Shown here one piece after another: positions 34,564-43,813 of a stretch of DNA of 64,000 bases. Source of the stretch: Rhodococcus maanshanensis NBRC 100610 (lineage in GTDB: Bacteria; Actinomycetota; Actinomycetes; Mycobacteriales; Mycobacteriaceae); assembly GCF_001894865.1 (NCBI RefSeq), contig NZ_BCXA01000040.1, positions 1 to 64,000 of the forward strand, read 5' to 3'. The first letter of the stretch is position 1. Each line of letters starts with the position of its first letter. A model generated the notes under the pieces. It did no database searches. It had not been told where the DNA came from and saw only the letters and a program-made list of their open reading frames with translations. Both the position numbers and the translations under genes were made by a program.

Positions 34564-36603
34564 TCACGCTGGTGCGGTGACGAGCTCGGGTTCGGCTGGG
34601 GCGGCCGTACGCGGACGGATGAACTGTTTTGCCAGGACCACGGCGGTGGCGGCGACGACCGTGCCCGCGGCGATCGAGATCAGGAACCAGGCGATGTTGC
34701 CGATCGCGAACAGCACGAACAGTCCGCCGTGTGGTGCGCCGAGGGTGACATCGGTGGCCATCACCAGGGCCCCGGTCGCCGCGCCCCCGGCCATCATGGA
34801 CGGGATCACCCGTAGCGGGTCCGCGGCGGCGAACGGGATGGCGCCCTCGGAGATGAATGCGGCGCCGAGGAACCAGGCGGCTTTGCCGTTCTCCCGCTCG
34901 GCCTCGCTGAACAGGCCGGGACGCACGGTGGATGCCAGTGCCATCGCCAGTGGCGGCACCATGCCTGCGGCCATCACCGCGGCCATGATCCGCAGGGTGG
35001 CCGGGTCGGTGACGCTGAGCCCGGCGACCGCGAACGCGTAGGCCGCCTTGTTGACCGGGCCACCGAGGTCGAAGCACATCATCAGGCCGAGGATGATGCC
35101 CAGCGCCACGGCGGAGCTGCCGGAGAGACCGTTCAGCCAGTTGGTCAGGCCGCTCGTGATCGCGGCCAACGGCCGGCCGAGCACCATGAACATCAACGCG
35201 CCGACGGCCAGGGTGGCGAACAGCGGGATGACAACCACCGGCATCAGGCCGCGCAGCACCTGCGGTGCCCGGAGCCGGCCGATCCACAGTGCCGCGAAGC
35301 CTGCGATCAGGCCGCCGACCAGGCCGCCGATGAAGCCGGCGCCGACGAACACCGCGACCGCGCCCGCGGTGAAGCCCGGTGCGAGGCCGGGCCGGTCGGC
35401 GATGGCGAAGGCGATGTACCCGGCAAGAGCCGGGACGAGGAAGTTGAAGGCCAGCGACCCGAGCTGGAACAGGACGGCGCCGAGATATGTGCCGAGCCCA
35501 CCGTCGGGCAGGTCCCACAGCGAGTTGCCGAGGACGATGTCCTTCGCGCTGTCGGAGATCTCGTACCCGCCGAACAGGAAGCCGAGCGCGATCAGCAGGC
35601 CGCCCGCGGCGACGAACGGGATCATGTAGCTCACGCCGGTCAGCAGGATCTGCCGCAGCCGGGTGCCCCAGCCGACGTCCGCTGACGCCCCGGCGGTGTC
35701 CGTGCCAACGGCGCTGCCGGCGACCCGGGCCGCGGACGGGTCATCGGCGGCTCGGATCGCCTCGGCGAGCATGGCGTCGGGCTCGTTGATGGCGCGCTTG
35801 ACGCCGGACGCGACGACGGGTTTGCCCGCGAAACGTTCGCGGCCCTTGACCCCGACGTCGGTCGCGAAGATCACGGCGGAGGCGCCGGCGATCACCTCGG
35901 GGTTCAGCGACGTGCCGCCGCTCGAGCCCTGTGTCTCCACCTGCACCGGTACCGACGCCCGCTCGCCCGCCGCGACCAGGGAGTCGGCGGCCATGTATGT
36001 GTGCGCGATGCCGGTCGGGCAGGCGGTGACCGCGACCACGTAGCGCTCGGCGGCCGTCGACTCGGAGTCGGCAGCGGAAGCCGGTGCGGCAGGGGCGGAG
36101 TCGGCGGTCGGAGCGTCCTGCCCCGGCACTTCGAGGCCGAGCGCCTCGTGCACCAGCGTCACGACGGCGCCGGCGTCCGGGGCCGAGCGCAGTGACGCGA
36201 CGAACTCGGGCCGCACCAGCGCGCGGGCCAGGCCGGATAGTAGTTTCATGTGCTCGGCGCCCGCGCCCTCGGGAGCGGCGATGAGGAAGACCAGGTCGGC
36301 GGGACCGTCCGGCGCGCCGAAGTCGACCTTTGGGTCCAGGCGTGCGAACCCGAGGGAGGCGGTGGTGACGGCCGCGGATCGGCAGTGCGGGATGGCGATG
36401 CCGCCGGGCAGCCCGGTCGCGGACTGCGCTTCGCGGGCCAGTGCCGCATCACGCAGGGCGGCGGCCCCGGTGGCGCGGCCTGCGTCGGCGAGCAGGGTCG
36501 CGAGCGATTCGATGACGGCCCCGGTGTCGGCGCCCAGGTCGGCGTCGAGCGCGATCAGCTCGGTGGTGATGATCGCCGGGGAATCGGTGGTGGGAGTGGA
36601 CAT
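34564..36603 (-). CDS. fruA: Fructose PTS transporter, EIIABC
   Basis: A 679-aa fused fructose permease. The EIIA domain (1-150) has His73 in I-A-I-P-H-C. The EIIB domain (about 187-290) has Cys195 in V-T-A-C-P-T-G-I-A-H-T. The EIIC domain (about 320-655) has eight to ten membrane helices. A proline/alanine-rich linker joins A and B. It imports fructose as fructose-1-phosphate, the substrate of FruK encoded 9 nt upstream. C. glutamicum ptsF has the same layout. Confidence 0.95.
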   Translation of the reverse strand: MSTPTTDSPAIITTELIALDADLGADTGAVIESLATLLADAGRATGAAALRDAALAREAQSATGLPGGIAIPHCRSAAVTTASLGFARLDPKVDFGAPDGPADLVFLIAAPEGAGAEHMKLLSGLARALVRPEFVASLRSAPDAGAVVTLVHEALGLEVPGQDAPTADSAPAAPASAADSESTAAERYVVAVTACPTGIAHTYMAADSLVAAGERASVPVQVETQGSSGGTSLNPEVIAGASAVIFATDVGVKGRERFAGKPVVASGVKRAINEPDAMLAEAIRAADDPSAARVAGSAVGTDTAGASADVGWGTRLRQILLTGVSYMIPFVAAGGLLIALGFLFGGYEISDSAKDIVLGNSLWDLPDGGLGTYLGAVLFQLGSLAFNFLVPALAGYIAFAIADRPGLAPGFTAGAVAVFVGAGFIGGLVGGLIAGFAALWIGRLRAPQVLRGLMPVVVIPLFATLAVGALMFMVLGRPLAAITSGLTNWLNGLSGSSAVALGIILGLMMCFDLGGPVNKAAYAFAVAGLSVTDPATLRIMAAVMAAGMVPPLAMALASTVRPGLFSEAERENGKAAWFLGAAFISEGAIPFAAADPLRVIPSMMAGGAATGALVMATDVTLGAPHGGLFVLFAIGNIAWFLISIAAGTVVAATAVVLAKQFIRPRTAAPAEPELVTAPA

Positions 36604-36612
36604 GTCGGGTCC

Positions 36613-37668
36613 TCAGTACTCGGCGGCCGGGACGGCGACCGTGGTGGATGGCGAGGCGGTGTCGGGACGGGGGTTGTCGGTGTCCGGGTGCCGCGGACTG
36701 GGGTTCGAGACATCCAGCGCGGTGACGGTGACGGCGTCGCGGTCGATCTGGTCGGGCCGGGGGAGCGCGGTGCCGGGCAGGCCGGCGGCCGCGGTGCCGT
36801 AGGCCACCGCGAGCTGCAGGGCCCGTGCCGGGTCGTCACCGGCGACGGTTGCGAGCAGGTAGCCGGCGAGCGAGGCGTCGCCCGCGCCGACGGTGCTGCG
36901 GGGCGTGATGCGCGGGGCCCGGGCGAACCACGCGCCCGCGGTGGTCACCAGGACCGCACCCCCGGATCCGAGGGTGGCCAGCACCGCGCCGACCCCCAGG
37001 TCCAGCAGGGTCAGTGCGGCCCGGACGGTCGGGCTCGGGTCCCCGGCTGCTGCGGCGGCCTCGAGCGCGGCGGCGTCGCAGCCGGTCAGCTGGGCCAGCT
37101 CCTCGGCATTCGGCTTCACCAGGTCGGGAGCGGTGTCGGGGAAACCCGCGGCGAGGGCGCGCAACGGAACGTCGGAGGTGTCCACGGCGATCGCACAGGG
37201 CATCGACCGCAGCGACCGCACCAGCTGGCCGTACCAGTCGTCCGGGGCGCCGGGTGGGAGCGAGCCGCACAGTGCGATCCACCGGGCGTGATCGGCGTGC
37301 TCGGTGAGCAGTCGCGTGAGCGCACCGAGCATGGCGGCGTCGAGTGGATGGCCCGGCTCGTTGAGCTTGGTTGTGGTGCCGTCCGGCTCCGTGATCGTCA
37401 GGTTGCCGCGGACCGGGCCGGCGGTGGGCACCACGCAGTTCGCGATGCCCTGGTCGGCGAGCGCAGCGACCAGCGGGTCGTCGACACGGGCGGGCAGGAT
37501 CGCGACGGTCGGGGAGTGCGCCGCGGCGACCACCCGGGCGACGTTGACGCCTTTACCGCCAGGGTCTGTGCTGGTGGCCGTGGCGCGGTGTACCGCGCCA
37601 CGCTCGAGGCGGGTGGCCAGCTCGACGGTGCTGTCGAGGCTGGGGTTGGCCGTCAGGGTGACAATCAT
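36613..37668 (-). CDS. fruK: 1-phosphofructokinase
   Basis: A 351-aa PfkB-family kinase converting fructose-1-phosphate to fructose-1,6-bisphosphate. The N-terminus has M-I-V-T-L-T-A-N-P-S-L-D and G-G-K-G-V-N-V-A-R near 38-46, the C-terminal signature T-V-G-A-G-D-A-S-L-A-G-Y near 248-260 with the catalytic Asp. A C-terminal 40-residue tail is disordered and not conserved. Its ATG overlaps the fruR stop by 4 nt. Confidence 0.93.
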   Translation of the reverse strand: MIVTLTANPSLDSTVELATRLERGAVHRATATSTDPGGKGVNVARVVAAAHSPTVAILPARVDDPLVAALADQGIANCVVPTAGPVRGNLTITEPDGTTTKLNEPGHPLDAAMLGALTRLLTEHADHARWIALCGSLPPGAPDDWYGQLVRSLRSMPCAIAVDTSDVPLRALAAGFPDTAPDLVKPNAEELAQLTGCDAAALEAAAAAGDPSPTVRAALTLLDLGVGAVLATLGSGGAVLVTTAGAWFARAPRITPRSTVGAGDASLAGYLLATVAGDDPARALQLAVAYGTAAAGLPGTALPRPDQIDRDAVTVTALDVSNPSPRHPDTDNPRPDTASPSTTVAVPAAEY

Positions 37669-38426
37669 GCGAGTACCACCTCGATGCCGTGAGCCTCGAG
37701 TTCGGTGCGGGCGCTCGGGTCGAGGTCGGTGTCCGTGACCAGCACGTCGACGGCGTCGACGGGGGCGAACCTCACCAGGTCCTCCCGACCGATCTTGCTC
37801 GAGTCGGCGACCACCACCACGAGGTTGGCGCAGCGCACCAGGGCCCGCTTGACGGCGGCCTCGTCCAGGTCCGGCGTCGACAACCCGTGGTCCACGGTCA
37901 GGGCGTTCGTCCCGACGAAGGCGACGTCGACGCGCAGGTCGGTGAGGGTGGCGACGGCCTGGTCCCCGACCACCGCCTGGGTGATCCCGCGGACCCGGCC
38001 GCCGAGCACCTGCAGGCTCTGCTGCCCCGCACACCGAGTGGCGACGGGAATCGAGTTGGTGACCACCGTCAGCTCGCGCTCGGCAGGGAGCAGCGGTGCG
38101 ATCCGGGCCGTAGTGGTGCCCGCGTCCAGGACGACGCTGCCACCCTGAGGCGGCAGGTAGGCCAGGGCGGCGGCGGCGATCCGGTTCTTCGCCTGCGCGT
38201 GGCTGTGCTCGCGCTCGGTCAGGCCGGTCTCGCCGAGAGTGATGGCGGAGGCGGACACGGCGCCGCCGTGCACCCGGCGGATCAGGCCGAGCCGGTCGAG
38301 TGCCGCGAGGTCGCGGCGGACGGTCTCCGTGGTCACCTCGTAGGCGTCAGCGAGGTCGGCGACCGAGACCCGACCGCGTTGGCCGATGAGCCCCGCGATC
38401 GCCTGCTGTCGCTCTTCCGCGTACAT
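37665..38426 (-). CDS. fruR: DeoR family regulator of the fructose operon
   Basis: A 253-aa DeoR regulator. The N-terminal winged helix (Y-A-E-E-R-Q-Q-A-I near 2-10; V-T-T-E-T-V-R-R-D-L near 31-40) precedes the sugar-phosphate-sensing ISOCOT-like domain with L-D-A-G-T-T-T near 96-104 and D-S-S-K-I-G near 208. ATG 38426 has a GCAGGAGG ribosome site. By context it represses fruK-fruA-ptsH and probably the divergent ptsI, with fructose-1-phosphate as a likely inducer. Confidence 0.9.
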   Translation of the reverse strand: MYAEERQQAIAGLIGQRGRVSVADLADAYEVTTETVRRDLAALDRLGLIRRVHGGAVSASAITLGETGLTEREHSHAQAKNRIAAAALAYLPPQGGSVVLDAGTTTARIAPLLPAERELTVVTNSIPVATRCAGQQSLQVLGGRVRGITQAVVGDQAVATLTDLRVDVAFVGTNALTVDHGLSTPDLDEAAVKRALVRCANLVVVVADSSKIGREDLVRFAPVDAVDVLVTDTDLDPSARTELEAHGIEVVLA

Positions 38427-38442
38427 GTGGCCTCCTGCCCGA

Positions 38443-38508
38443 AACAATGTTTGTTTATGTTGTTTTACGCCTGTATGTGTTGACATGTCAATGCTCTGGA
38501 GTAATCCT
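38443..38508. promoter_or_regulatory. Shared fruR/ptsI control region
   Basis: An AT-rich block of TGTTT-type repeats (38443-38467) stands out from the GC-rich surroundings. Next comes the perfect palindrome T-T-G-A-C-A-T-G-T-C-A-A (38480-38491), whose left half T-T-G-A-C-A also serves as a good -35 for ptsI with TAATCC (38502-38507) 16 nt later. Both elements are plausible FruR sites, and a global sugar regulator could bind as well. Confidence 0.55.
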
Positions 38509-38570
38509 CATCACAGTGCTTGTGTCGAGGGGCACGAGCGTCATAAACGAATTCGAGCCGAGGAGTGAAC

Positions 38571-40298
38571 ATGAGCGGGACCGGGGTAGGAAGCGTCCCG
38601 TCGCAGGTGGGCGGCGGCGTAGATGCGCCGGGTATGCCGGCGGCGGCCCTGGTCGGGACGCCGGTGGTGCCGGGTGTCGGCTACGGCCCGGTGATCAGGC
38701 CCGGCGCCCGGCCCGCGATTCCGGTCCGCGGCGCCGACCTGCCCGAAGCCGACCGGCTGGCCGAGAAGCAGCGGTTCCTCAGGGCTGTCGAGGTGGTGTC
38801 GGCGCGGCTGCTGGCCCGGGCCGACGCCGCAGCGGGCGCGGGCGCGGAGGTGTTGCGGGCGACGGCCACGCTGGCGACCGACCGCGGCTGGCTCGGCGCC
38901 GCCGGGACGCTCGTCGACGCAGGCGCGGGCGCCGAGGCCGCCGCGGCCGCCGCCACCGAGCAGTTCGCTGCCGTCTTCACCAAGCTGGGCGGGCTGATGG
39001 CCGAACGGGTGACCGACCTGCTCGACGTGCGGGACCGGGTGGTCGCCGAACTGCTCGGCGCCCCCGAACCTGGCATTCCGACTCCGGCGGTGCCGTCGAT
39101 CTTGCTGGCCCGGGACCTGGCCCCGGCGGACACCGCCATCCTCGATCCGACCCTGGTCCTGGGAATCGCGACCACTCTCGGCGGCCCTACCAGCCACACC
39201 GCGATCATCGCCCGGCAGCTCGGTATCGCCTGCGTCGTCGGGGTGGCAGCGCTCGACGAGGTGGGTGTCGGAACCCCGGTCCTGGTGGACGGTGGCAACG
39301 GGAGGGTGACGATCGAGCCTGCGCCCGACCAGGCCGCGGCCGAGGTCGCCCGCGCCGCAGAGGTCCGGCGCCGCACCGAGTCGTGGACGGGTCCCGGGCG
39401 CACCCGTGACGGCCACCCGGTGGCGGTGCTGGCGAACGTGCAGGACGGCGCCGGTGCCCGGTCCGCCGCGGCGTCGGCGGCCGAGGGCGTCGGCCTGTTC
39501 CGCACGGAACTCGCGTTCCTGGACCGCGACACCGAGCCCGCCGTGGAGGACCAGGCAGCGATCTACCGCGAGGTGCTCGACGCGTTCGCCGGCTGCAAGG
39601 TCGTGATCCGCACCCTCGACGCCGGTTCCGACAAGCCACTGAAATTCGCCGGTCCGACGGATGAACCCAACCCGGCGCTCGGCGTACGCGGTTACCGGAT
39701 CGCCGCGGAGAATCCCGGGATCCTGGACCGGCAACTGGATGCGATTGCCGTGGCGGCGCGGCAGTGCACGGCGTCGGTGCTGGTGATGGCCCCGATGATC
39801 GCGACCGTCGCCGAGGCTGCGGAGTTCGCTGCGGCCGTCCGGGACCGCGACCTGGTGCCCGGGGTGATGGTCGAGGTGCCCGCGGCGGCGCTGCTCGCCG
39901 ACCGGATGCTCGAGCACGTCGACTTCCTCTCGCTCGGCACCAACGACCTGACCCAGTACACGATGGCCGCGGACCGGCTGTCCGCGCCGTTGGCCGCGCT
40001 GAGCGACCCTTGGCAGCCCGCGGTGCTGGCTCTGGTGGCCCGGACCGCCGCCGACGGCGCGAGGGTCGGCAAGCCGGTCGGGGTGTGCGGTGAGGCGGCC
40101 GCCGACCCATTGCTCGCCTGCGTGTTGGCCGGATTCGGCATCACCTCGCTGTCGATGGCGGCGTCGGCGGTCGCGGCGACGGGGTCCGCGCTGTCCGAGG
40201 TGGACCTCGCGCGGTGCCGTGACGCGGCGGAGGCGGCGCTCGGTGCGACCGACCCGCAGTCCGCACGGGCGCGGGCGACGGAGATCCTGAGGGGGTAG
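38571..40298 (+). CDS. ptsI: PTS enzyme I (phosphoenolpyruvate-protein phosphotransferase)
   Basis: A 575-aa enzyme I that autophosphorylates from PEP at a histidine near 209 in G-G-P-T-S-H-T-A-I-I-A-R. The N-terminal HPr-binding part is alanine/glycine-rich. The PEP-binding barrel contains N-P-A-L-G-V-R-G-Y-R near 370 and the C-terminal L-S-L-G-T-N-D-L-T-Q-Y signature near 455-466. ATG 38571 follows AGGAG; it is the only PTS general enzyme in the window. Confidence 0.94.
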   Translation: MSGTGVGSVPSQVGGGVDAPGMPAAALVGTPVVPGVGYGPVIRPGARPAIPVRGADLPEADRLAEKQRFLRAVEVVSARLLARADAAAGAGAEVLRATATLATDRGWLGAAGTLVDAGAGAEAAAAAATEQFAAVFTKLGGLMAERVTDLLDVRDRVVAELLGAPEPGIPTPAVPSILLARDLAPADTAILDPTLVLGIATTLGGPTSHTAIIARQLGIACVVGVAALDEVGVGTPVLVDGGNGRVTIEPAPDQAAAEVARAAEVRRRTESWTGPGRTRDGHPVAVLANVQDGAGARSAAASAAEGVGLFRTELAFLDRDTEPAVEDQAAIYREVLDAFAGCKVVIRTLDAGSDKPLKFAGPTDEPNPALGVRGYRIAAENPGILDRQLDAIAVAARQCTASVLVMAPMIATVAEAAEFAAAVRDRDLVPGVMVEVPAAALLADRMLEHVDFLSLGTNDLTQYTMAADRLSAPLAALSDPWQPAVLALVARTAADGARVGKPVGVCGEAAADPLLACVLAGFGITSLSMAASAVAATGSALSEVDLARCRDAAEAALGATDPQSARARATEILRG

Positions 40299-40312
40299 CC
40301 GAGGAGGGGGAG

Positions 40313-41341
40313 ATGGCCCAGGATGAGGTGATGGACCCGGTCGAGGCATTGCGTGAGATCGCATACTGGCTCGAGCGTTCCCGGGCCGAGACGCACCGCG
40401 TCAAGGCGTATCGCCGGGCCGCCGACATCGTCGAGGCGCTGACACCGGAGCAGCGAGACCGGTTGGGCCGCACCGGCACCTGGGCCGCGCTGAGCGGGAT
40501 CGGGCCGAAGACGTCCGCGGTGATCTCGGAGGCGTACGCAGGTGGAGTGCCCGCCTACCTGGTGGAGGTGAGGTCGAAGGCGGTCCAGATCGGGGAGGGT
40601 GGGCGGGCGCTGCTCGCGGCGCTACGCGGCGACCTGCACACGCACTCGGACTGGTCCGACGGCGGCAGCCCCATCGGGGAGATGATGCGCCGCGCCGCCA
40701 TGGTCGGGCACGAGTACTGCGCGCTGACCGACCATTCGCCGCGGCTGACGGTGGCGAACGGACTCTCCGCGGACCGGTTGCGCCGTCAGCTCGAGGTGAT
40801 CGCGGAGCTGAACTCGGAACTCGCGCCGTTCCGAATCCTGGCCGGGATCGAGGTGGACATCCTCGAGGACGGTTCCCTTGACCAGGAGGAGGAGCTGCTC
40901 GCCGAGCTCGACATCGTGGTCGCGAGCGTGCACTCGAAGCTCGCGATGGAGCCCGATGCGATGACCAGGCGGATGGTGCGGGCCGTCGCGAGCCCGCACG
41001 TGGACGTGCTCGGGCACTGCACCGGCAGGCTGGTCGAGGGCGCCCGGGGGACCAGGCCGGAGTCGAAGTTCAACGCGGAGGTCGTGTTCGAGGCCTGCCG
41101 CCAGTTCGGCACGGCGGTCGAGATCAACAGCAGGCCCGAGCGTCGTGATCCGCCCGCGCGCCTGATCGAGCTGGCGCTCGAACGAGACTGCCTGTTCGCG
41201 ATCGACACCGACGCGCACGCGCCCGGCCAGCTCGATTTCCAGGGTTACGGCTGCGAGCGCGCTCAGGCGGCCGGGGTCGAGGCCGACCGGGTGATAAACA
41301 CCTGGACCGCCGACGACCTGATCGCCTGGACCCGACAGTAG
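40313..41341 (+). CDS. PHP domain protein with Pol-beta-like N-terminus
   Basis: A 342-aa protein. Residues about 10-90 look like the helix-hairpin-helix-rich 8-kDa domain of family X polymerases (L-S-G-I-G-P-K-T-S near 60-68). The PHP metal-dependent phosphoesterase follows: D-L-H-T-H-S-D-W-S-D-G near 107-117, A-L-T-D-H-S near 137-142 and D-T-D-A-H-A-P-G near 300. The polymerase palm/thumb is absent, so it is a PolX relative reduced to HhH plus PHP. A DNA-repair nuclease role is an inference. Confidence 0.82.
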   Translation: MAQDEVMDPVEALREIAYWLERSRAETHRVKAYRRAADIVEALTPEQRDRLGRTGTWAALSGIGPKTSAVISEAYAGGVPAYLVEVRSKAVQIGEGGRALLAALRGDLHTHSDWSDGGSPIGEMMRRAAMVGHEYCALTDHSPRLTVANGLSADRLRRQLEVIAELNSELAPFRILAGIEVDILEDGSLDQEEELLAELDIVVASVHSKLAMEPDAMTRRMVRAVASPHVDVLGHCTGRLVEGARGTRPESKFNAEVVFEACRQFGTAVEINSRPERRDPPARLIELALERDCLFAIDTDAHAPGQLDFQGYGCERAQAAGVEADRVINTWTADDLIAWTRQ

Positions 41342-41349
41342 TTCCTCGG

Positions 41350-42264
41350 TCACTCCTCGACGGTCGGCTCCGAAGCGGCGGCCCGTTTGGCCGGAGTGCG
41401 TGCGGCAGTGGTCTTCTGGGCGACGCTCTTCTTCACCGGGGTCCGTGAGGTGGCCGATGTCGCGGCGACCGCCTTGCGCGGAGCGGCCTTTCGTGCGGCG
41501 GCCTTCTTGGCTGGTGTCTTGGCCGCCGGCGTCTTCTTGGCCGGAGACTTGGTGGCCGGGGTCTTGGTGGCCGCCGCCTTCTTCGCTGTCCGCTTCCGCG
41601 CGGGCGCCTTCGCCGGCTCGACCGGGATTTCCGCGGCGGGTGCGACCGGCTCCGGTAGTTCGTGCGGGGTGTCCTTCGCGTCGAAGTAGTCGCCGCCCTT
41701 GCGGCGAACATCGTCGGTGCCCCAGGAGCGATCCCGGTCGACGGGCTCCATCCGTGGAATGTGCTTGCGGCAGTGGATGTATGCCTCTTCGACGTCCACG
41801 ACCACCCAGCGCTCGGGGGTGCGGCCCTTGGCGTGCGCATCGGGCAGGTCGGCCAGCTGGGCGCGCAAGTCGACATCCTCGACGATGCGAGCCGAGCCGT
41901 TGACATGGAGACCGATCAGATCTCGGACGAAATCCATCATCAGGATCCCGACATGTGGGTTCTCCCTGATGTTGCCGAGGCTGGCCATCACCCCATTTCC
42001 GCGATACTCCGGATACGCGATGGTCCGCGGGTCGATGACGTGGATGAAACCCGGTTCACCCGCCCTGAATGTGGAATCGCATTCTCCGTGTGAATCGGCG
42101 GTCGCGACGAACGCCATTTCCTGCCGGGCCACGAACTCGATCATTGTCGGGTTCAGGTGATTGAGCATCTGATCGGAATAGAACCGCTCGGCACGTTCTG
42201 TGGTGCCGAATTCGTTCTGCAGTTCATGTTCGCCAACACTCCCCAAAGTGGGACGAATAGACAT
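41350..42264 (-). CDS. PNPOx-fold protein with histone-H1-like Lys/Ala/Pro tail
   Basis: A 304-aa protein. Residues 1-205 are a paralogue of the protein at 6875-7495 (same P-E-Y-x-G-N-G-V-M-A-S-L-G-N-I and V-E-E-A-Y-I-H-C-R-K-H-I-P-R blocks). From about 210 to the end runs a low-complexity tail of A-K-K-T-P / A-K-K-A-A-style repeats, like eukaryotic H1 or the C-termini of mycobacterial HupB. The tail is unlike anything in the short paralogue. It is predicted to bind nucleic acid, which would place an enzyme-like domain on DNA. A small-molecule-binding core is known for the family; the combination is my observation. Confidence 0.8.
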   Translation of the reverse strand: MSIRPTLGSVGEHELQNEFGTTERAERFYSDQMLNHLNPTMIEFVARQEMAFVATADSHGECDSTFRAGEPGFIHVIDPRTIAYPEYRGNGVMASLGNIRENPHVGILMMDFVRDLIGLHVNGSARIVEDVDLRAQLADLPDAHAKGRTPERWVVVDVEEAYIHCRKHIPRMEPVDRDRSWGTDDVRRKGGDYFDAKDTPHELPEPVAPAAEIPVEPAKAPARKRTAKKAAATKTPATKSPAKKTPAAKTPAKKAAARKAAPRKAVAATSATSRTPVKKSVAQKTTAARTPAKRAAASEPTVEE

Positions 42265-42384
42265 GGAACTCCTCGGGAACGGAAGTCACGGACCAGCTGG
42301 CCCGTTCATGCGCGGTAACGCTAGCCGAGGGGCCGATCGATCGCACCGTTTCGTCCCCGTGGGCGCGAATGCGGTGTCGCGACC

Positions 42385-42390
42385 TAGAAT
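42385..42390 (+). promoter_or_regulatory. -10 element for a leaderless permease mRNA
   Basis: TAGAAT lies 8 nt before GTG 42399, the distance expected when transcription starts at the start codon itself. No ribosome site precedes GTG 42399. Confidence 0.45.
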
Positions 42391-42398
42391 TGGCCCCC

Positions 42399-43691
42399 GT
42401 GGCTGAACAGGAGATGACGACGGGCGCCGGTGGATCTCGATTCGGCTGGCAGATGCACGGCGACGGCAAGAGGATCGCGGACGGTGCCGTCGTTGCACCC
42501 GACGAGCGGCTGTCGTGGCCCCGCACGGTCGGGATCGGCATGCAGCACGTGATCGCGATGTTCGGCGCGACATTGCTCGTGCCGACGATCACCGGATTCC
42601 CGGTGACGACCACGCTCTTGTTCTCGGGCATCGGCACGGTGTTGTTCCTCGTCATCACCAGGGGTCGGATTCCGAGCTACCTGGGTTCGTCGTTCGCCTT
42701 CATCGCTCCGCTCACCGCCTCCGCGGCCGACGGACCTGCGGCGCAGCTCGGCGCGGTGCTGGCCGTCGGTGTCGTGCTGATGTTGGTGGGAATCGTGGTC
42801 AAGCTCGCGGGCGCCAGGGTGCTCGACGCCGTGATGCCGCCGGTGGTGACCGGTGCCGTTGTCATGCTGATCGGATTGAACCTCGCGCCTGCAGCGGTCG
42901 GCTCCTTCCAGGCCCAGCCGCTGATCGCGGCCGTCACCCTCGTCGCGATCCTGGTCGTCACCGCGGCCGGACCGGGCCTGCTCGGCCGGCTGGGAATCCT
43001 CGTCGGCGTCGTGATCGGGTGGGTGTTCGCCGCGGCGACCGGTGGCCTGTCGACCGAGCGGGTGGACGCGCTGCGTGAGGCGGCCTGGGTCGGCTTGCCG
43101 CACCTGCGCGGGCCGAGTTTCCAATGGTCGGCGATCGCGCTGGCGCTCCCGGTGGTGATCGTGCTGATCGCGGAGAACGTCGGTCACGTCAAGGCGGTCG
43201 CGGCGATGACCGGCCGGTCGCTCGACGACGTCGCGGGCGACGCGCTCTTCGCGGACGGGCTTGCCACCACCCTCGCAGGCGCGGGCGGCGGGTCGGGCAC
43301 CACCACGTATGCGGAGAACATCGGCGTGATGGCGGCGACCAGGGTGTACTCCACGGCCGCCTACTGGGTGGCGGCGGCGACAGCGATCGTGCTCGCGTTC
43401 TCGCCGAAGTTCGGTGCCCTCGTGTTCACCGTGCCCGACGGTGTGATCGGCGGTGCAACCCTGGTGCTGTACGGGCTCATCGGGATCCTCGGCGTGCGGA
43501 TCTGGATGGAGGCCAAGGTCGACTTCACGGATCCGGTGAATCTCACGGTGGTCGCCGCGGCGCTGGTGGCGGGCATCGGAAACCTCACCCTCATGGTCGG
43601 CTCGGTCGAGCTCGGCGGCATCGCGTGGGGCTCGGTCGGAATCCTCGTCGGATACCCGCTGATGCGGGCGTTGGCGCGGCTGCGGCGGTGA
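42399..43691 (+). CDS. Uracil/xanthine permease (NCS2 family)
   Basis: A 430-aa transporter with about 12-14 membrane helices. Motifs of the UraA/PyrP type are present: Q-H-V-I-A-M-F-G-A-T near 46-55, the helix pair with G-L-N-L-A-P near 160-165, and A-E-N-V-G-H-V-K near 254 with the downstream N-x-G-x-x-x-T-x-x stretch. Purine or pyrimidine/proton symport is the family activity; uracil versus xanthine cannot be separated. ATG 42414 is an alternative start. Confidence 0.88.
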   Translation: MAEQEMTTGAGGSRFGWQMHGDGKRIADGAVVAPDERLSWPRTVGIGMQHVIAMFGATLLVPTITGFPVTTTLLFSGIGTVLFLVITRGRIPSYLGSSFAFIAPLTASAADGPAAQLGAVLAVGVVLMLVGIVVKLAGARVLDAVMPPVVTGAVVMLIGLNLAPAAVGSFQAQPLIAAVTLVAILVVTAAGPGLLGRLGILVGVVIGWVFAAATGGLSTERVDALREAAWVGLPHLRGPSFQWSAIALALPVVIVLIAENVGHVKAVAAMTGRSLDDVAGDALFADGLATTLAGAGGGSGTTTYAENIGVMAATRVYSTAAYWVAAATAIVLAFSPKFGALVFTVPDGVIGGATLVLYGLIGILGVRIWMEAKVDFTDPVNLTVVAAALVAGIGNLTLMVGSVELGGIAWGSVGILVGYPLMRALARLRR

Positions 43692-43813
43692 CCTGCTCGC
43701 CGCCGCCGGCCTGGTTCGCTGTTGGTCACAGAATGCGCTCGCTAGGGTCATCGACCGCCGAGTCGGCCGACGCCTAGCCTGGCAGGCAGCTACGTCGACA
43801 CACAGGAGCCTTG

